Assembly: GCA_902749685.1 (NCBI GenBank)
Contig: CACVKW010000753.1
Span: forward strand, 1-55,071
Reading direction: 5' to 3'
Length of the DNA stretch: 55,071 nucleotides
DNA from: Olavius sp. associated proteobacterium Delta 1
Lineage (GTDB): Bacteria > Desulfobacterota > Desulfobacteria > Desulfobacterales > JAFDCJ01
The translations under genes were made by a program, and so were the position numbers. Below, one piece after another: positions 1 through 8,878 of the stretch. The first letter of the stretch is position 1; the number at the start of each line of letters is the position of its first letter. A model generated the notes under the pieces. It ran no database searches and had not been told where the DNA came from. It saw nothing but the letters and a program-made list of their open reading frames with translations.

Positions 1-100
1 GATCCTGGATTCTGGTTTCTGGATCCTGGATGTCGTTGAAATTCACCGATAGTGTCCTGTTAGATATCCAGCATCGAGTATCAAGCATCCAGCATCAGCG
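1..100. repeat. Word-like intergenic repeat, family A (CTGGAT/ATCCAG)
   Basis: Positions 1-30 carry degenerate CTGGAT words and 66-98 carry the complementary form with CCAGCATC words. The same words return in inverted orientation just after rnc (902-943) and inside the 5' end of the radical SAM gene (about 1185-1240). I see no gene in 1-208. Confidence 0.6.
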
Positions 101-208
101 CGGAAAAAGCAAGGATCTCAGACATAACGGCCAGGCTAGATGACAAGAATTTATGCAATGTTAGGGTGTAATCTTTTACAGTTCTTCAGACTATGAATAA
201 TTATTAAA

Positions 209-907
209 ATGGAAGCAATCGATCCATCAGGAATTGAACAAATACTACAGTACGAATTCAATGATAAGAATCTGCTGCAGGAAGCCCTGCGGCACAGCTC
301 CTTCGTCAACGAGCTCGGGGAACCTCAGCTGCGGGATAACGAGCGGCTTGAATTTTTAGGGGATGCGGTTTTAAATCTTATTGTAGGTCACATCCTCATG
401 CGCTGCTATCCGGATTTAAAGGAAGGCGACCTGTCAAGGAGTCGTGCCAACCTTGTTAATGAATCTCAGCTGGCTAAAATGGCGCGCTCGTTTAATTTGG
501 GATTGTACATCCAGCTCGGCAAAGGTGAGATTCAAACCCATGGCCGGGATAAAAACTCTATTTTAGCGGATACCTTCGAAGCGCTAATGGCTGCCATCTA
601 TCTGGACGGTGGATTCGATGCAGCTTTTCAAATAATTGAAACTAACTTCCAGCCGCTGATCGAGTACCTGCACAGCACTGCCAATAACCATGATTATAAA
701 AGCCAGCTGCAGGAAAAAGTCCAGATCGAACATGGTTCGATGCCGGACTACAGTATCGTCCGGGAAGACGGCCCGGATCATGATAAAACGTTTTGGGTTG
801 CGCTGAAAGTGCTGAATATCGAAACCCAGGGCAGCGGGAAAAGTAAAAAAACAGCCGAACAGGATGCAGCCAGACTGGCACTTGAGATTCTGAATAAAGA
901 ATCTTGA
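209..907 (+). CDS. rnc: Ribonuclease III
   Basis: Double-strand-specific endoribonuclease that processes rRNA precursors and structured mRNAs in the cytoplasm. The 232-residue product has the usual length. The family signature NERLEFLGDAV lies near residues 44-54 and supplies the first metal-binding acidic residues; a second acidic pair sits in DTFEALMAAIYLDGG near residue 120. The C-terminal 70 residues form the double-stranded RNA-binding domain, with a typical GSGKSKKTAEQDAA ending. The ATG start has an upstream A-rich stretch but no strong ribosome-binding site. Word-like repeats flank the gene on both sides in opposite orientations. The radical SAM gene downstream is on the same strand but 230 bases away, so co-transcription is uncertain. 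Confidence 0.96.
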   Translation: MEAIDPSGIEQILQYEFNDKNLLQEALRHSSFVNELGEPQLRDNERLEFLGDAVLNLIVGHILMRCYPDLKEGDLSRSRANLVNESQLAKMARSFNLGLYIQLGKGEIQTHGRDKNSILADTFEALMAAIYLDGGFDAAFQIIETNFQPLIEYLHSTANNHDYKSQLQEKVQIEHGSMPDYSIVREDGPDHDKTFWVALKVLNIETQGSGKSKKTAEQDAARLALEILNKES

Positions 908-950
908 TGCTGGATACTCGATACTGGATGCTGGATACTCGAAAGTCGAT
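902..950. repeat. Family A word-like repeat after rnc
   Basis: Right after the rnc stop the words GATGCTGGATACTCG and ATACTGGATGCTGG follow each other. They are close to the reverse complement of the words at 66-98, so rnc sits between two inverted copies. The pairing could fold in a read-through transcript, but this is inference. Confidence 0.55.
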
Positions 951-1138
951 GGTTAATGGTCGGGGATAGTCACTGGTCACTTCAGGTTGGGCGTATAGTC
1001 GCTTTTCTGCGGCTGTTGAACATTTTTATAATTTGTGACAGACTTAATAAATATCGACTCAATGGATTAGAGCATCATGTATAAACGCAAGCTTTTATCT
1101 TTCTCATATGGTCACCACCCTGACGAATCAGACTCAAC

Positions 1139-2251
1139 ATGAAGACCTCCAAAAACCATATGATCAATACCAGTAAACATCAACCAGCATCCAGCAACCA
1201 AATACCAGAAACCAGCATCCAGCCTCAAGCATCCAGCAGCCGCCCCTTTATCATCCCAATTTTTCTCCCCCACGCCGGTTGCCCGCACCAATGTGTCTTT
1301 TGCAATCAGGTATCGATTACCGGTCGTATCCTAAGGGCAGCCAATGCCGACCAAATCCGTTCTCAAATTCATCAATTCCTGGAATATAAAAACGGCCGGC
1401 GCAAGCCTGTCCAAATCTCATTTTACGGCGGCAATTTTCTGGGCTTAAAAATTGATGAAATTAAACTATTGCTTGACCTGGCCAGCGAATTTATCAGCCG
1501 GGGCCATGTGGACAGCATCCGGTTTTCGACACGCCCGGACACGATAACCCCTGAACGCCTTGATATCATTGCAGCGTATCCCGTCGAAACGGTTGAGCTC
1601 GGTGTGCAATCGATGGATGATCCGGTTCTGGCGCTGGCCAGGCGGGGGCACCGTGCTGCGGATACGGTGCGGGCAGTTCACCAGCTCAAAGAGCATAAAT
1701 ATAAGATCGGATTGCAAATGATGGTGGGACTGCCGGGTGATACTGAAGCCCTATCATTGATCAGCGCTGAAAAAATGGCCGCATTGCACCCGGATTTTGT
1801 GCGCATATATCCGACGCTGGTTCTTAAAGACAGCCGGCTTGCAGGATGGTATCGAAATGGGACCTATACACCGCTTTGCCTGGCAGAGGCGGTAACCCAA
1901 GTTAAAAAACAATACCTGCTCTTTAAGAGGCACAACATTGGGGTCATACGCATGGGGTTGCAGGCTTCAGAGGAACTGGCGGATGACTCAACGGTTCTGG
2001 CGGGTCCTTATCATCCGGCCTTCGGACACATGGTCTATTCAGAAATCTTTTGGGATAAAGTCGTAGAGGCAATCGAATCGGCAACAGGCGTTAAAGACCG
2101 GCTGAGCATCTTGGTGAGCCCGCGCTGTATCTCAAAAATGCGGGGATTGAAAAACAAAAATATCGATAAGCTTAAAAAGCGCTACCAGTTTAAGTTCATC
2201 GATGTTGTGCCGGATAATTCTCTTGCGCCAGAGGAGTTGATGGTGCGGTAA
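1139..2251 (+). CDS. Radical SAM protein (Elp3-like/oxygen-independent type)
   Basis: Predicted radical S-adenosylmethionine enzyme. The cluster-binding motif CxxxCxxC is visible as CPHQCVFC, with cysteines near residues 48, 52 and 55, and a conserved FYGGNF follows near residue 95. The C-terminal third matches the radical-SAM C-terminal extension of the COG1243-like group; the substrate is not known. The first 35 residues are unusual: they are Ser/Gln/Pro-rich and encoded by CCAGCATCCAGC intergenic words. No ATG, GTG or TTG lies in frame between that leader and the conserved IPIFLPHAGCPH core, so translation must start inside or before the repeat (ATG 1139 or 1160). The leader is therefore probably real but functionally neutral. 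Confidence 0.85.
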   Translation: MKTSKNHMINTSKHQPASSNQIPETSIQPQASSSRPFIIPIFLPHAGCPHQCVFCNQVSITGRILRAANADQIRSQIHQFLEYKNGRRKPVQISFYGGNFLGLKIDEIKLLLDLASEFISRGHVDSIRFSTRPDTITPERLDIIAAYPVETVELGVQSMDDPVLALARRGHRAADTVRAVHQLKEHKYKIGLQMMVGLPGDTEALSLISAEKMAALHPDFVRIYPTLVLKDSRLAGWYRNGTYTPLCLAEAVTQVKKQYLLFKRHNIGVIRMGLQASEELADDSTVLAGPYHPAFGHMVYSEIFWDKVVEAIESATGVKDRLSILVSPRCISKMRGLKNKNIDKLKKRYQFKFIDVVPDNSLAPEELMVR

Positions 2252-2377
2252 AGCGCCTAAAAAAACATTAGAGCGTTTGGACCAAGCTATATTAGATGTT
2301 GTTAATACCCAAAAAACATTCAGTAACTGACTGTATCGGAATATTATTATGACAAACGCTCTAATCACAAAAGCAAT

Positions 2378-2790
2378 CTAGCATTTCTGTCCTTTTTTCA
2401 GCAAATCTACAACTTCGTTGACAACATCATTTGCCTGTTGATCCAACTCTTCGTCGTTCAGGTTTGCGAACCACATGCCTGCGTTCATTCTTGTCCGTTG
2501 CGGCTACCGGTCCGGGCATTCGACCCGATCTTTTGATTTCAGCAATGGCACGTGCGGCATGCGCAAAAAGGTGTTGTTTCACTTCAGACTTGGTCCAGCC
2601 ACCGGCTTTGAAGACTTTCTGATGTTCCCCGGCCAATACAACCACGACATCCTGCTGACCAACGATATTCATGGAACCCAGGTTTGACATCGCATCGGCC
2701 ATCGTAATGCAAAGCGTATCCGGATATCCTCGTAATGAAATCCAAACCACCGGATAACCCGACGACACAACCAGTGCCGTCGAGCCAAAT
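2378..2790 (-). pseudogene. Decayed gene, C-terminal portion, frameshifted
   Basis: On the minus strand a coherent protein-like stretch reads from about 2790 (ALVVSSGYPVVWISL) through VGQQDVVVVLAGEHQKVF to about 2510. The frame then breaks, and the continuation MWFANLNDEELDQQAND through LLKKGQKC ends at a stop at 2378-2380. There is no usable start and a stop lies just upstream, so both the 5' end and one frame are damaged. The tail resembles C-termini seen in UGSC-motif protein clusters, but I could not recognise the family with confidence. Another protein-like minus-strand stretch (2820-3014) may belong to the same dead region. Confidence 0.45.
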
Positions 2791-2993
2791 TAACTAATTG
2801 AAAATCAATGTAATAGATGTTAAACGAGGAGTTGTTTAGCTCTTTCCCTACCAATTGTTTGACTAAATATGTCAATCGAACTCGATTGAGTATTGCTATC
2901 AATCGGAACATAAACGCGGTCCGGATTCTCCACGACGTGGAAGGCGTCGAGCATTTGCGTTCGGTTAACCGCAATCCATTCTACGGAATAAAA

Positions 2994-3194
2994 ATGATTG
3001 AAGAAATAATCCAAAGAAACGTATTTGAAATTGTTGACTTAAAAGATGCTGATGACTCAAATTATTGGCATGGCAGGGGCCCAATCGAAAGAGTTGAAGC
3101 AATCGAATTCATGAGAAAGGTAATGTTTGGTAATGATCGAGTTTCCAAAAGACTTCAAAGAGTTCTTACAGTTGTTGAACTCAAAAGAAGTTGA
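2994..3194 (+). CDS. Small protein paired with a nucleotidyltransferase (putative TA partner)
   Basis: A 66-residue protein with the body FEIVDLKDADDSNYW and the C-terminal RVSKRLQRVLTVVE. Small proteins of this form, with an E-x-hydrophobic-E-F helix and a terminal RLQRVL segment, are commonly encoded just before nucleotidyltransferase-fold proteins, as here. The reading frame is open further upstream to 2817, but those residues look unlike the family, so ATG 2994 is preferred. It overlaps the next gene by about 60 bases in another frame, which suggests coupled translation. A toxin-antitoxin or MNT-like role is inferred from context only. Confidence 0.6.
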   Translation: MIEEIIQRNVFEIVDLKDADDSNYWHGRGPIERVEAIEFMRKVMFGNDRVSKRLQRVLTVVELKRS

Positions 3195-3582
3195 ATACCT
3201 TGTTATTGGAGGTTATGCTGTCGGCTATCATGGTTATCCACGAGCAACAGGGGAGATGGATATATGGATTTCTATGAATGAGAAAAATGCGCTAAAGATG
3301 GTCAGTGCGTTAAAAGAATTTGGATTTGATATACCCGAGTTAAAAAAAGAAATGTTTTTAAAAAAAGAAAAGATCATAAGAATGGGGGTTCCCCCCATGC
3401 GATTGGAAATCATTACAACTATCGATGGTGTTGGCTTTGAAAAGTGTTTCAAGAATCGGGTGATTGCTGATTTTGAATCTTTTAAAGTTAATTTTATTTC
3501 AAAAGGTGACTTATTGGTTAATAAACGTGCAAGCGGTCGTCCCAAGGATCTTGTTGATTATAGCAAGTTGCAGGATGAATAG
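3133..3582 (+). CDS. Nucleotidyltransferase-fold protein (AbiEii/MNT-like)
   Basis: About 149 residues with the nucleotidyltransferase hallmarks YLVIGGYAVGYHGYPRAT followed by an acidic EMDIWI strand, then a later LEIITTIDGV strand that would carry the third acidic residue. Such proteins transfer nucleotides to tRNA or proteins in several toxin-antitoxin and abortive-infection systems; its own substrate is unknown. An upstream in-frame TTG (3127) exists, but ATG 3133 with AAGGT upstream is the better start. It overlaps the preceding small gene, and the two probably form one operon. AT content is higher than in the neighbouring housekeeping genes, which fits an accessory origin. Confidence 0.7.
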   Translation: MIEFPKDFKEFLQLLNSKEVEYLVIGGYAVGYHGYPRATGEMDIWISMNEKNALKMVSALKEFGFDIPELKKEMFLKKEKIIRMGVPPMRLEIITTIDGVGFEKCFKNRVIADFESFKVNFISKGDLLVNKRASGRPKDLVDYSKLQDE

Positions 3583-3810
3583 ACCGTAGAACAACGCCTT
3601 GAAGAAGGACGGAATAAAATAATAGTGCCAAGTCCACGTTTTGACCTTTGACATTTTTTAACAAGAGTCAAACGTTGACTTGACCCCCAATCGAAGACAC
3701 CACCTCGAACATTTAGATATTGAAATAATAGAGTTTAAAGGCTCCAGTGGGCGGGGATAAACCGCCGCCCCTACATCATGATAGAAGCTATTCACGAACT
3801 TATCAGCTTA

Positions 3811-4347
3811 TTAGCTTCCCTCCTCAGGCAGCCGCACCACCAGCACAGGTTTGCGGGATCGCCGCAGCACGCGCCGCGCCGTGCTGCCCATCATGGCATC
3901 CGCCAGGGTTCCGTGTCCGTGGGTTCCCATCACGATCAGATCGCAGTTTTTTTCTTCAGTATTTTTTAAAATCTCCTCAACCGGATTGCCCCTGACAACA
4001 ATAATATCATCGGTGACAAACCCCTCGCCTTCCCGGCTTTCCTTCACATTCTCACTGAAGTGATGCAACGCATCCCTGATAGTCAAGTGGTCGCGTCTTT
4101 TCCCAATAATAGCTTCCCTGGCTTCCTCAACGTTCTGGGATTTAATTTCTTCCCATCGTTCTTCACTGATATATCCGATTACCCTTTTGTCTAAACGACT
4201 CGGAACTTGGGGCAGTACATGAATAAAGGTGATGGTGGCATTATAAAGATCGGCCAGGCTGGCGGCGTAGGCAAACGCATAGCGTGCGTTTTCTGACAGA
4301 TCGGTTGCATAAAGAATTTTGTTGATGTTGACTTTCGGTAATTTCAT
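3811..4347 (-). CDS. Universal stress protein, UspA family
   Basis: Single-domain Usp of about 178 residues. The N-terminus has the family strand INKILYATDLSENARYA. The C-terminus carries the ATP-binding pattern GTHGHG followed nine residues later by GST, so this is the nucleotide-binding class. A roughly 40-residue helical insertion sits between the two halves. The frame is open for 25 more residues upstream, but ATG at 4345-4347 has AGAGGTG just before it and begins at the family's usual position. It is monocistronic; an inverted word-like repeat lies upstream (4418-4520). Physiological role in this organism is not evident. Confidence 0.88.
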   Translation of the reverse strand: MKLPKVNINKILYATDLSENARYAFAYAASLADLYNATITFIHVLPQVPSRLDKRVIGYISEERWEEIKSQNVEEAREAIIGKRRDHLTIRDALHHFSENVKESREGEGFVTDDIIVVRGNPVEEILKNTEEKNCDLIVMGTHGHGTLADAMMGSTARRVLRRSRKPVLVVRLPEEGS

Positions 4348-4417
4348 TTTTAACACCTCTAATGCAATACGAAAGGGAGTAAAATTAATCGTAATCTTTT
4401 GTCTTTTAAAAAAGTTA

Positions 4418-4520
4418 GCCACGAATTAACACGAATAATCACGAATTATTGCAGGGCAAAAGCAGGGGCTTGTAAAGAAGAATGAATTTCGTGTAGATAC
4501 GTGCTAATTAGTGGCTTCTT
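4418..4520. repeat. Inverted CACGAA-word repeat, family C
   Basis: The left arm TTAGCCACGAATTAACACGA (from 4416) and a right arm around 4488-4520 (GAATTTCGTG and TTAGTGGCTTCTTT) are imperfect inverted copies about 50 bases apart. Further CACGAA copies lie at 27073-27105 and 28199-28278. A transcript could fold here. Confidence 0.55.
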
Positions 4521-4598
4521 TAAAACATCAAGATTATTTCCCGCGATCTAAGTTCATTCACGACTAAACCCGTCAACATATCAGCTATTCAACTGATT

Positions 4599-6557
4599 TC
4601 AACTGGCCGGTGCTTTCTTAGAAAGCCCCTTCAGCTGCTTGATCCAAATACCGCTCAGCAGCCAGGAGTAGGCGTAAGTACCAAAGAAAATAAGCACAAA
4701 TGCCTTGATGATATCCCATCCGCTGCCGTTCAAGGAGAAGCCCGGGACATAGCCGAACAAAAAGGGCCCCAGATACAGGAACTTGGCAAATTTAAAAGCG
4801 GCAAAGGCGGTGCGCCACATGTTGGCCTTGGCAATTGTGGCTCCGGCAAAGGCGGCAATACATACCGGCGGTGTAATATTGGAATCCTGTGACAGCCAGT
4901 AGACGATCATATGGGCGGCGATCTCGTTAACCCCCAGATGAATCAGAGCCGGCACTGCAACGACCGCCGTAACCAGGTAAGCGGCGGTCACCGGCACCCC
5001 CATTCCCAGAATCAAGGAGGCCAGAGCAATCAAAAAGATGGTGGCCACCAGCTTGAAGTCGATACCAAAAAACACGGCACCGCTGGCAAGTTCAATAACA
5101 ATATCGGCAAAGGTCAATACCAGCCCGCTATAAGTCAGCACGCCGATAATAATACCGATGACCCCCACGGTGGCGCCTATTTTAAGGCTGTTTTCGGTGC
5201 CGGTCCGGGAAGCTTTCACAAAGTTCACCAGTTCGGTTTTGACATCAGCTCCTTTGGATCTCCGATAAAAAATCATGATGCTGGAAAAAATCAGCCCATA
5301 GAGCAATAAAAGCTTTGCAGAAAATGCTGTTTTAATAAAAACAATACCGGCCTCCCCCATCATGGGTTCGATGATTCTGGGCAAAAGCAACTGGCCAATG
5401 AGCAAAAAGACCGCTATCCAAAAAACGGTTAGATCGATTCGTGTGTCTTTGGATTTGTGGCTGACAGCAACACAGGTGGCCAATCCCAGGATGGCGGAGT
5501 AGGCTGGCGAATAAGCGCTCAACATAAAAATGGTAATAACGATCAAGGGTAGTGTGTAAGCCCATTGTTTTTTCAGAATTTCCATCGCGCTGTGTTCGCT
5601 TTTCTCACCTTTAAGGTTGTGCATCTTGGCCTCGTAATGCACCATGATAAAAACGCTGAACACATACATGATCGCCGGAAATATGGCCACCAGCATGATC
5701 TTTGAATAGGGAACGCCGGTGAGTTCGGCCATGATAAAGCCGCCCGCGCCCATGATGGGGGGCATGAACATCCCTGAAATGGAGGCCGCCGGCTCGATGC
5801 CGCCGGCAATATGGGGTCGGAACCCCGCTTTTTTCATCATGGGAATCGTAAAGGTACCGGTGGAAACCGTGTTGGCAATGGCACTGCCCGAAATGGAGCC
5901 GAATAGGCCGCTGGCAATAACCGAAACCTTGGCCGGCCCGCCGATTCTGTGCCCCACCGCTGCCAGGGGAAAATCGATGAAAAATCTCTGGGCGCCGGAT
6001 TTTTCCAGAAAGGCCCCGAAAAGCACAAACAGGATGACATAGGTCGCCAGGACATTGGCCATGATGCCGAAAACGCCGTCACTCTTGTAGAAAATGCTGG
6101 TGCACACCCCCGGAAACGTGTCCCCCGCATGGGCAATCAGGTCGGGCGCATAATCCCCGTAAACCCCAAAAAGCAACAATACGGCACCCAGGATAACAAA
6201 AACATTACCCACCACCCGTCTGGCCAGCTCGATGCCGATGAGCACGCCTATGACGGCAACGAACATGTCAAACGGCGTTTCTGCCCCCGTACGGTAATTG
6301 ATGACTTCAAAATTGAGGATCCAGTAGCCGACGCTGAAGATGGAAGAAAATATCAGGATATAGTCAACAACCCGCATGATGCGGGACTTGGATTTGTATA
6401 ATAAAAACGCCAGGACATAGGTAATAATGACATATATGCCCCGGTGATACTGGGTGGATGCGGGTTGTAAAACTGCGGAATAGGAGTAAAAAAGAACCAG
6501 AGCGACGGATAATACGTCAAACACTATTTTCTCAAAGCGGTTTAATTTGTCATACAC
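4599..6557 (-). CDS. TRAP transporter fused permease (DctQM type, TAXI-associated)
   Basis: Integral membrane permease of 652 residues that would use an ion gradient to import a solute delivered by the TAXI binding protein encoded just upstream. The length fits the 4TM/12TM fused permease family, in which the small DctQ-like and large DctM-like subunits are joined. Many hydrophobic helices are visible, with the conserved loops GSISGSAIANTVSTGTFTIP and AASISGMFMPPIMGAGGF in the middle and LGMGVPVTAAYL late. The start is a GTG (6555-6557) preceded by GGAAGGGG. A hairpin-rich 168-base gap separates it from the binding-protein gene, typical of a TRAP operon that makes more binding protein than permease. 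The substrate is unknown. Confidence 0.93.
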   Translation of the reverse strand: MYDKLNRFEKIVFDVLSVALVLFYSYSAVLQPASTQYHRGIYVIITYVLAFLLYKSKSRIMRVVDYILIFSSIFSVGYWILNFEVINYRTGAETPFDMFVAVIGVLIGIELARRVVGNVFVILGAVLLLFGVYGDYAPDLIAHAGDTFPGVCTSIFYKSDGVFGIMANVLATYVILFVLFGAFLEKSGAQRFFIDFPLAAVGHRIGGPAKVSVIASGLFGSISGSAIANTVSTGTFTIPMMKKAGFRPHIAGGIEPAASISGMFMPPIMGAGGFIMAELTGVPYSKIMLVAIFPAIMYVFSVFIMVHYEAKMHNLKGEKSEHSAMEILKKQWAYTLPLIVITIFMLSAYSPAYSAILGLATCVAVSHKSKDTRIDLTVFWIAVFLLIGQLLLPRIIEPMMGEAGIVFIKTAFSAKLLLLYGLIFSSIMIFYRRSKGADVKTELVNFVKASRTGTENSLKIGATVGVIGIIIGVLTYSGLVLTFADIVIELASGAVFFGIDFKLVATIFLIALASLILGMGVPVTAAYLVTAVVAVPALIHLGVNEIAAHMIVYWLSQDSNITPPVCIAAFAGATIAKANMWRTAFAAFKFAKFLYLGPFLFGYVPGFSLNGSGWDIIKAFVLIFFGTYAYSWLLSGIWIKQLKGLSKKAPAS

Positions 6558-6632
6558 TTTTTTACCCCTTCCCTATGAATTTTATAGCTATTCATACTTA
6601 CCCAATTCCTTTAATGCAACAAAAATGGCTGC

Positions 6633-6729
6633 GAGATATGGCAGACGGCATCCGATAATCGCCGCAACCATATCTCACATCGCTTAAAACGGCAACGCCG
6701 CAATCGATAAAATCGCGCAGCGATTTTAT
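6633..6729 (-). promoter_or_regulatory. Two intercistronic hairpins between TRAP binding protein and permease
   Basis: Reading the minus strand, a perfect 10-base-pair stem (6720-6729 with 6707-6716, 3-base loop) begins at the stop codon of the binding-protein gene. A second stem pairs 6668-6676 with 6633-6641 (GAGATATGG/CCATATCTC). No long U-run follows the first stem, so mRNA 3'-end stabilisation or partial attenuation is more likely than full termination. Confidence 0.6.
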
Positions 6730-7700
6730 TTCAGCATCCCTTTTTCTTTCCAGAATTTTTCGGCACCGGGATGAAACGGGGTAACGATGTTGGCGGCACC
6801 GGTTTTCAGGCTCATGTTTTTAAAGGTCTTTTTCTGGCCGTACATGTGCTTGAGGCCCTCGTCGGCATAGATCAGGGTCAGCAGCTTGTAAACGACATCG
6901 TCGGGAACCTTGGAATTGGCAACCCACAGCGCGCTGTCCTGGAAAGAAGGCGCGTCATAATCCACACCTTTGTAGGTGCCGGCCGGAACCGCGAGTTTTC
7001 CGAAATAAGGATACTTTTTGTAGAATCCGGAGGCCTGAGCATCGGCATCCAGATCCAGCAGGGCAATTTTGTTGGTCTGGGCCGCCATAATCACCGCACC
7101 GCTCGGAAAAGCGGTGAACAGCCAGAAGGCATCCAGCTGCTTGTTACCGAAGGCTGCCGCGGCATCGTTATAACCCATGGCATTGCGCTCGATCTTGTCC
7201 CAGACACCCATGTGGCTGAAGAACAGTTCGCAGTTGGCAAAGGCACCCGAGCCGGCGTTGCCGACCCCGACCTTTTTGCCGGCCAGGTCTTTAACGCTCT
7301 TTATCCCGGAGCCGGCACGAACCACCATCTGACCCGGTGCGCCGTATAACCAGGCGACTGCCAGTACATTTTCATATTTTTTGGTGTCATTTTTCATCTG
7401 GCCGTTGCGACCCAACCAGACATGACCGGAATAGACCACGCTCATCTGTTGCCTGCCGGCGTTGGTTTTTCTCAGGTTTTCCACCGAACCGGCTGATGTT
7501 TGGGCTTTTACGGAAAAATCTTTTTCAGCTTTAACCGGCTTATACACCTGAATACCGTTGGCAACGACCTGAAACGTACCTCCGGCAGGTCCGCCACCGA
7601 AAATAACTCTCGTTTTAGCAAACGACGGCGCCGAAAAAGCAACCGTTATAATTAAAATTGCAAAGACAGCAATAGCAGCGGTAAATAAATTTTTTTTCAT
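6726..7700 (-). CDS. TAXI family TRAP transporter solute-binding protein
   Basis: Periplasmic binding protein of 324 residues for the TRAP permease downstream. An N-terminal signal peptide (MKKNLFTAAIAVFAIL, cleavage probably after SFA) is followed by FGGGPAGGTFQVVANGIQVY, a classic TAXI start, and GSVENLRKTNAG. The mature domain has the GSGAFAN loop that contacts ligand in TAXI proteins. TAXI ligands known in the family include glutamate-like acids and other carboxylates; the ligand here is not deducible. The start has AGGATTATC upstream. The DctB-like sensor kinase nearby hints at carboxylate control of this operon. Confidence 0.93.
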   Translation of the reverse strand: MKKNLFTAAIAVFAILIITVAFSAPSFAKTRVIFGGGPAGGTFQVVANGIQVYKPVKAEKDFSVKAQTSAGSVENLRKTNAGRQQMSVVYSGHVWLGRNGQMKNDTKKYENVLAVAWLYGAPGQMVVRAGSGIKSVKDLAGKKVGVGNAGSGAFANCELFFSHMGVWDKIERNAMGYNDAAAAFGNKQLDAFWLFTAFPSGAVIMAAQTNKIALLDLDADAQASGFYKKYPYFGKLAVPAGTYKGVDYDAPSFQDSALWVANSKVPDDVVYKLLTLIYADEGLKHMYGQKKTFKNMSLKTGAANIVTPFHPGAEKFWKEKGMLK

Positions 7701-8229
7701 GATAATCCTCCATCGTGTTTAGATTGAACAAGACGCTCAACAGAAATTGAACATCCTAAAGTTAATGATATAGATTGTTGCATAAATCTACCCTTGTCTA
7801 ACCATAAGCCAAATTTTTTGACTTTCACCTCCTTTCATATCTCATAATTTTAAAAATTTCTGATTTTTTATTTTTCTTTAATCGAAAAAACTGATTCGCC
7901 TGTATTCGTAAACATGCAATTTCAGGATAGCCGGCTCCGCAAAAAAAAATCGCTAATTATCAGCAGCCGACTTCTTTGAACAATATCGTAAAATGAGCTG
8001 ATGCTCCCCGGAAAACCTGCTGCGTATCGTGATTCACATTCGGCGCAAAAGGACTTCTTTAAATTAAGGAAGCTTAGACAACCTACTTGGAAGCGAAAAG
8101 AATGTCAACTGGACTATTTCTGATTTTGTTGTCAGTATTTTTCTTACAGGATGGGAATCGCACGGCAATCGGAACGCCGCCCTAGCCGCTTGGGAGCCAA
8201 AGGACTGAAGGTTGATTTACTTAATAAAA
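7701..8229. other. Gene-free region upstream of the TRAP operon
   Basis: About 530 bases, AT-rich near 7820-7880, with no convincing coding frame. It should hold the promoter of the leftward TRAP operon and the 3' end of the leftward response-regulator transcript. I looked for a -24/-12 element on the minus strand and found none; no sigma-70 promoter stands out clearly. Confidence 0.5.
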
Positions 8230-8868
8230 TCAGGGTTCTATCAGTCGGTTTTGGATGGCAAAACGCGACAGATCGGCATTGTTGCGCAGGTTAAGTTTCT
8301 TTAACAAACGGGATCGGTAGGTGTCCACGGTTTTGATACTGATATGGTAGGCCCTGGCAATCTCGCGGTTGGTATGCCCCATGGCCAGGCGTCGCAGCAC
8401 CTGAAGTTCCCTCATCGATAGAGAATCCAGCGCAGACTGCCCTTGCGCTCCCCTGGCGATTCGCAGTGCCAAAGCTTCAGCAGCGTCATCGGTGACATAA
8501 CGACTGCCGCTGTGCACCCTGCGGATGGCCTTTACGAGTTGTTCCGGTGCGGATTGCTTGGTAAGATATCCCATGGCGCCGGCTTCTATCGCCCGCACAA
8601 CATATTGACCTTCCTCGTGCATGGTCAGAATGAGAATCGGCAATTGGGGGTAATGATTGCGAAGCTGGCTGACGACTTCCAAGCCATCCAGACCCGGCAT
8701 TGAAATATCGATTACCGCCACATCGGGCAACGTTTCATGAACCTGATCGATCGCCTCCCGACCATCGGCCGCCTCGGCGATTACCTCCATCTCCCCGCTT
8801 TCCTCCACGATGCGGCGCAATCCGGCGCGCACAATGCTGTGATCATCTGCCAACAAAACCTTTATCAT
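8230..8868 (-). CDS. NarL/FixJ-family response regulator
   Basis: DNA-binding response regulator of 212 residues: receiver domain (1-120) plus LuxR-type helix-turn-helix (about 145-205). The receiver has the acidic pair in LLADDHSIVRAG, the phospho-acceptor Asp in VAVIDISMPG near residue 54 and the conserved Lys in LTKQS. The output helix carries LAMGHTNREIARAYHISIKTVDTY split by its turn. It follows the histidine kinase gene by 10 bases and is its obvious partner. The TRAP-TAXI operon downstream on the same strand is a plausible target. Confidence 0.93.
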   Translation of the reverse strand: MIKVLLADDHSIVRAGLRRIVEESGEMEVIAEAADGREAIDQVHETLPDVAVIDISMPGLDGLEVVSQLRNHYPQLPILILTMHEEGQYVVRAIEAGAMGYLTKQSAPEQLVKAIRRVHSGSRYVTDDAAEALALRIARGAQGQSALDSLSMRELQVLRRLAMGHTNREIARAYHISIKTVDTYRSRLLKKLNLRNNADLSRFAIQNRLIEP

Positions 8869-8878
8869 AATTCAATCT

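Noticed and set aside
2817..2993. Longer N-terminal extension of the small nucleotidyltransferase partner
   Set aside because: Those residues do not resemble the family, and ATG 2994 gives the expected length; the opposite strand looks more protein-like here.
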